Origin: Rhizobium tibeticum
GTDB lineage: Bacteria; Pseudomonadota; Alphaproteobacteria; Rhizobiales; Rhizobiaceae
DNA: 43,462 bases
Assembly: GCF_900110205.1 (NCBI RefSeq)
Contig: NZ_FOCV01000039.1
Location: 1 to 43,462, forward strand
Reading direction: 5' to 3'
The position numbers and the translations under genes were made by a program. The notes under the pieces are model-generated. The model searched no databases. It was given only the letters and a program-made list of their open reading frames with translations, and was not told the origin of the DNA. Shown piece by piece: positions 43,134-43,462 of this stretch. Numbering within the stretch: position 1 is the first letter of the stretch; each line of letters begins with the position of its first letter.

Positions 43134-43462
43134 TAGCACTACTTTGGCAGAATTGATTTTGGGGTCATTTGGAACCTGATACGGCAGTGTGGACATCGTT
43201 GTGGTGGATGGTGGTTTGAGAGCGCGGCTATGACGGCGCGCCGGATAGCTGGCAGCGTTGGTTTAGGCGGGCCGGGCCTGTTCCTTTTTTTCCCGCTTTG
43301 CCTTGGATAGGCGCTGATGCTGCAGGAAGGCATAAGCGATCATCGTCATCAGTGCGTGTCGATGGAGGCCTTGCCATGATCGGCCTTCGAAGTGATCGAG
43401 GCCGAGTTCTTCCTTCATCTGCTGATGAGCCTGCTCGCAGACCCAACGCGCTTTAATGGCCG
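43134..43462 (-). mobile_element. Right end of an IS701-family element (partial)
   Basis: The window ends inside this element. It begins directly beyond a CTAG, which suits the YTAR target preference of the IS701 family, and contains the 3' end of the transposase gene. The IS5-type element lies exactly at this junction. Confidence 0.6.
43139..43462 (-). pseudogene. IS701-family transposase, C-terminal part, frame broken at a run of seven A
   Basis: Entering from the right edge, the minus strand reads IKARWVCEQAHQQMKEELGL, DHFEGRSWQGLHRHALMTMI and AYAFLQHQRL, characteristic of IS701-type DDE transposases (DDE_5). This frame stops at 43263. The usual C-terminal continuation, LPAIRRAVIAALSNHHPPQR and then CPHC, a zinc-ribbon-like end, lies in another frame down to 43139. 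The frames meet at a run of seven A on the coding strand (43285-43291), so an indel there, programmed slippage or a sequencing error could each explain it. Confidence 0.75.

Overview
The window looks like an accessory replicon (plasmid or chromid) of a Rhizobiaceae bacterium of the Sinorhizobium/Ensifer/Rhizobium type. This is inferred from the high-GC coding style, a bgsBA-type beta-glucan synthase pair, a LuxR/LuxI system with a BjaI/RpaI-like synthase, alphaproteobacterial XRE regulators, and a VirB/VirD4 type IV secretion system (T4SS) of the rhizobial plasmid kind. No rRNA, tRNA, CRISPR array, replication origin or relaxase gene was seen.

Left third (1-17.7 kb): almost everything reads on the minus strand. 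A truncated LysR gene lies at the edge. Next come a PAS histidine kinase, a TetR regulator and a four-gene translationally coupled ABC exporter operon (HlyD, double ATPase, two ABC-2 permeases). Two related palindromes, one in front of the TetR gene and one inside the apparent kinase promoter, suggest one small regulon. A class III nucleotide cyclase, an EmrAB-type MFS pump with a strong orphan operator, a metallo-beta-lactamase-fold hydrolase and the glucan synthase pair bgsB-bgsA follow.

Middle (18-25.9 kb): an aromatic/aspartate-type aminotransferase, then a quorum-sensing block: LuxR receptor, LuxI-family synthase, a 66-residue protein directly behind it, and an XRE regulator preceded by two perfect dyads. 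A second XRE gene and a divergent small gene follow. Then comes a leftward, overlapping set of four secreted proteins, three of which look like staphylococcal-nuclease folds with degraded active sites.

Right (25.9-38.8 kb): a complete rightward T4SS operon in the order virB1, virB2, virB3, virB4, second lytic transglycosylase, virB5, virB7, virB6, virB8, virB9, virB10, virB11, virD4. As written in this sequence it is probably non-functional: virB4 has an in-frame amber codon, virB10 a frameshift, and virD4 has Gly in place of the Walker B Glu. A frameshifted small gene follows virD4.

Right edge (39-43.5 kb): a peroxiredoxin-like gene, a GH15 glucoamylase-like gene whose conserved N-terminus lies in another frame, a gene remnant, an 828-bp IS5/IS427-type element inserted at a CTAG site, and the C-terminal end of an IS701-family transposase. 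Several frame and point lesions cluster in this right-hand part, so real decay and sequencing error both have to be considered.
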